The notes below the pieces were generated by a model. The model was not told the origin of the DNA. It did not search any database and saw only the letters and a list, made by a program, of their open reading frames with translations. This document shows positions 6,062 through 6,403 of a stretch of DNA of 6,403 bases, piece by piece (position 1 is the stretch's first letter; each line of letters opens with the position of its first letter). The stretch comes from Saprospiraceae bacterium. GTDB lineage: Bacteria; Bacteroidota; Bacteroidia; Chitinophagales; Saprospiraceae. A program made the translations under genes and the position numbers. The DNA lies in assembly GCA_007128085.1 (NCBI GenBank), contig SKYC01000258.1:1-6403 (forward strand), written 5' to 3'.

Positions 6062-6403
6062 TTACTTCATGAATGATTCAATAATCTTCTTCAGGCCGAT
6101 ATTTAGACGTTTCAATTCGCCCGGAGTTTTGGCCTCTGCATAAATTCTTAAGATGGGTTCGGTATTGGACTTCCTGATGTGAATCCACGCATTATTAAAA
6201 TAGACCTTCAATCCATCAGTTCGGTCTTTTTCTTCATCTGAATAGTGGCTTTCGAGTTGTTCCAGTATTTCGTCGGGATCAAATCCCTCCGCCAGCTGAA
6301 TTTTGTCTTTGCTCATGTGGTACTCCGGAAAGGAGGATTTTAATTCGGTCGCTTTTTTGCCGCTGCGGGCAAGTAAAGTGAGAAAGACAGCCAGACCGGC
6401 AAC
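6062..6403 (-). CDS. glmM: Phosphoglucosamine mutase-type phosphohexomutase, C-terminal part (partial at window edge)
   Basis: Only the last 113 residues are in the window; the frame stays open through the right edge and begins VAGLAVFLTLLARSGKK. This family moves a phosphate between C6 and C1 of a hexose phosphate in the cytoplasm; GlmM makes glucosamine-1-phosphate for peptidoglycan and LPS precursors. The visible part covers the end of domain 3 and the whole of domain 4. The phosphate-binding loop of domain 4 is seen as RKSNTEP (6155-6175), the form common in Bacteroidota, where classical GlmM has RPSGTEP. The upstream LLARSGK and FPEYHMSKDKI segments also match the Bacteroidota proteins usually annotated as phosphoglucosamine mutase. 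The active-site phosphoserine and metal loop are outside the window, so phosphomannomutase or phosphoglucomutase cannot be excluded. An internal Met at 6316 is not the start, because coding sequence clearly continues upstream. The stop is 9 bp before the next gene, which suggests co-transcription. Confidence 0.85.
   Translation of the reverse strand, partial: VAGLAVFLTLLARSGKKATELKSSFPEYHMSKDKIQLAEGFDPDEILEQLESHYSDEEKDRTDGLKVYFNNAWIHIRKSNTEPILRIYAEAKTPGELKRLNIGLKKIIESFMK

Overview
The window looks like a chromosomal segment from a member of the Bacteroidota. Three points support this. The exported proteins have signal peptides that end just before a Gln (AQ or GQ type). The start codons follow A-rich leaders without a clear Shine-Dalgarno sequence. 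The protein variants present are the forms I associate with this phylum: a phosphohexomutase with the RKSNTEP loop, and secreted imidazolonepropionase-like amidohydrolases that occur next to metal-ligand-less relatives. I cannot place the genus.

All six genes lie on the minus strand, so they read from high to low coordinates. They are, in transcription order: the C-terminal end of a phosphoglucosamine mutase-type enzyme (6403-6062); a PLP-dependent cysteine desulfurase (6052-4880); a secreted, divergent amidohydrolase-fold protein with an acidic insert (4860-3409); a 149-bp intergenic stretch with two inverted repeats; a secreted amidohydrolase with a complete set of metal ligands (3259-1910); a secreted amidohydrolase-fold protein in which every expected metal ligand is replaced (1899-592); and the N-terminal part of the riboflavin deaminase/reductase RibD (599-1, running off the window). 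Spacings are 9, 19, 149 and 10 bp, followed by an 8-bp overlap, so most of the segment could be one or two operons. The break, if there is one, would be in the 149-bp gap.

The two ends and the cysteine desulfurase are cytoplasmic housekeeping functions: cell-wall precursor synthesis, sulfur mobilisation and riboflavin synthesis. The centre is the interesting part. It holds three consecutive exported proteins of the same fold, one apparently competent for catalysis and two that look like pseudoenzymes. Their substrate is not visible from sequence. The catalytic one resembles COG1228-type metal-dependent hydrolases, some of which cleave dipeptides, so a periplasmic peptide or amide hydrolase with two non-catalytic partners is a reasonable working idea. 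I found no phage, transposon, CRISPR, tRNA or rRNA signal.
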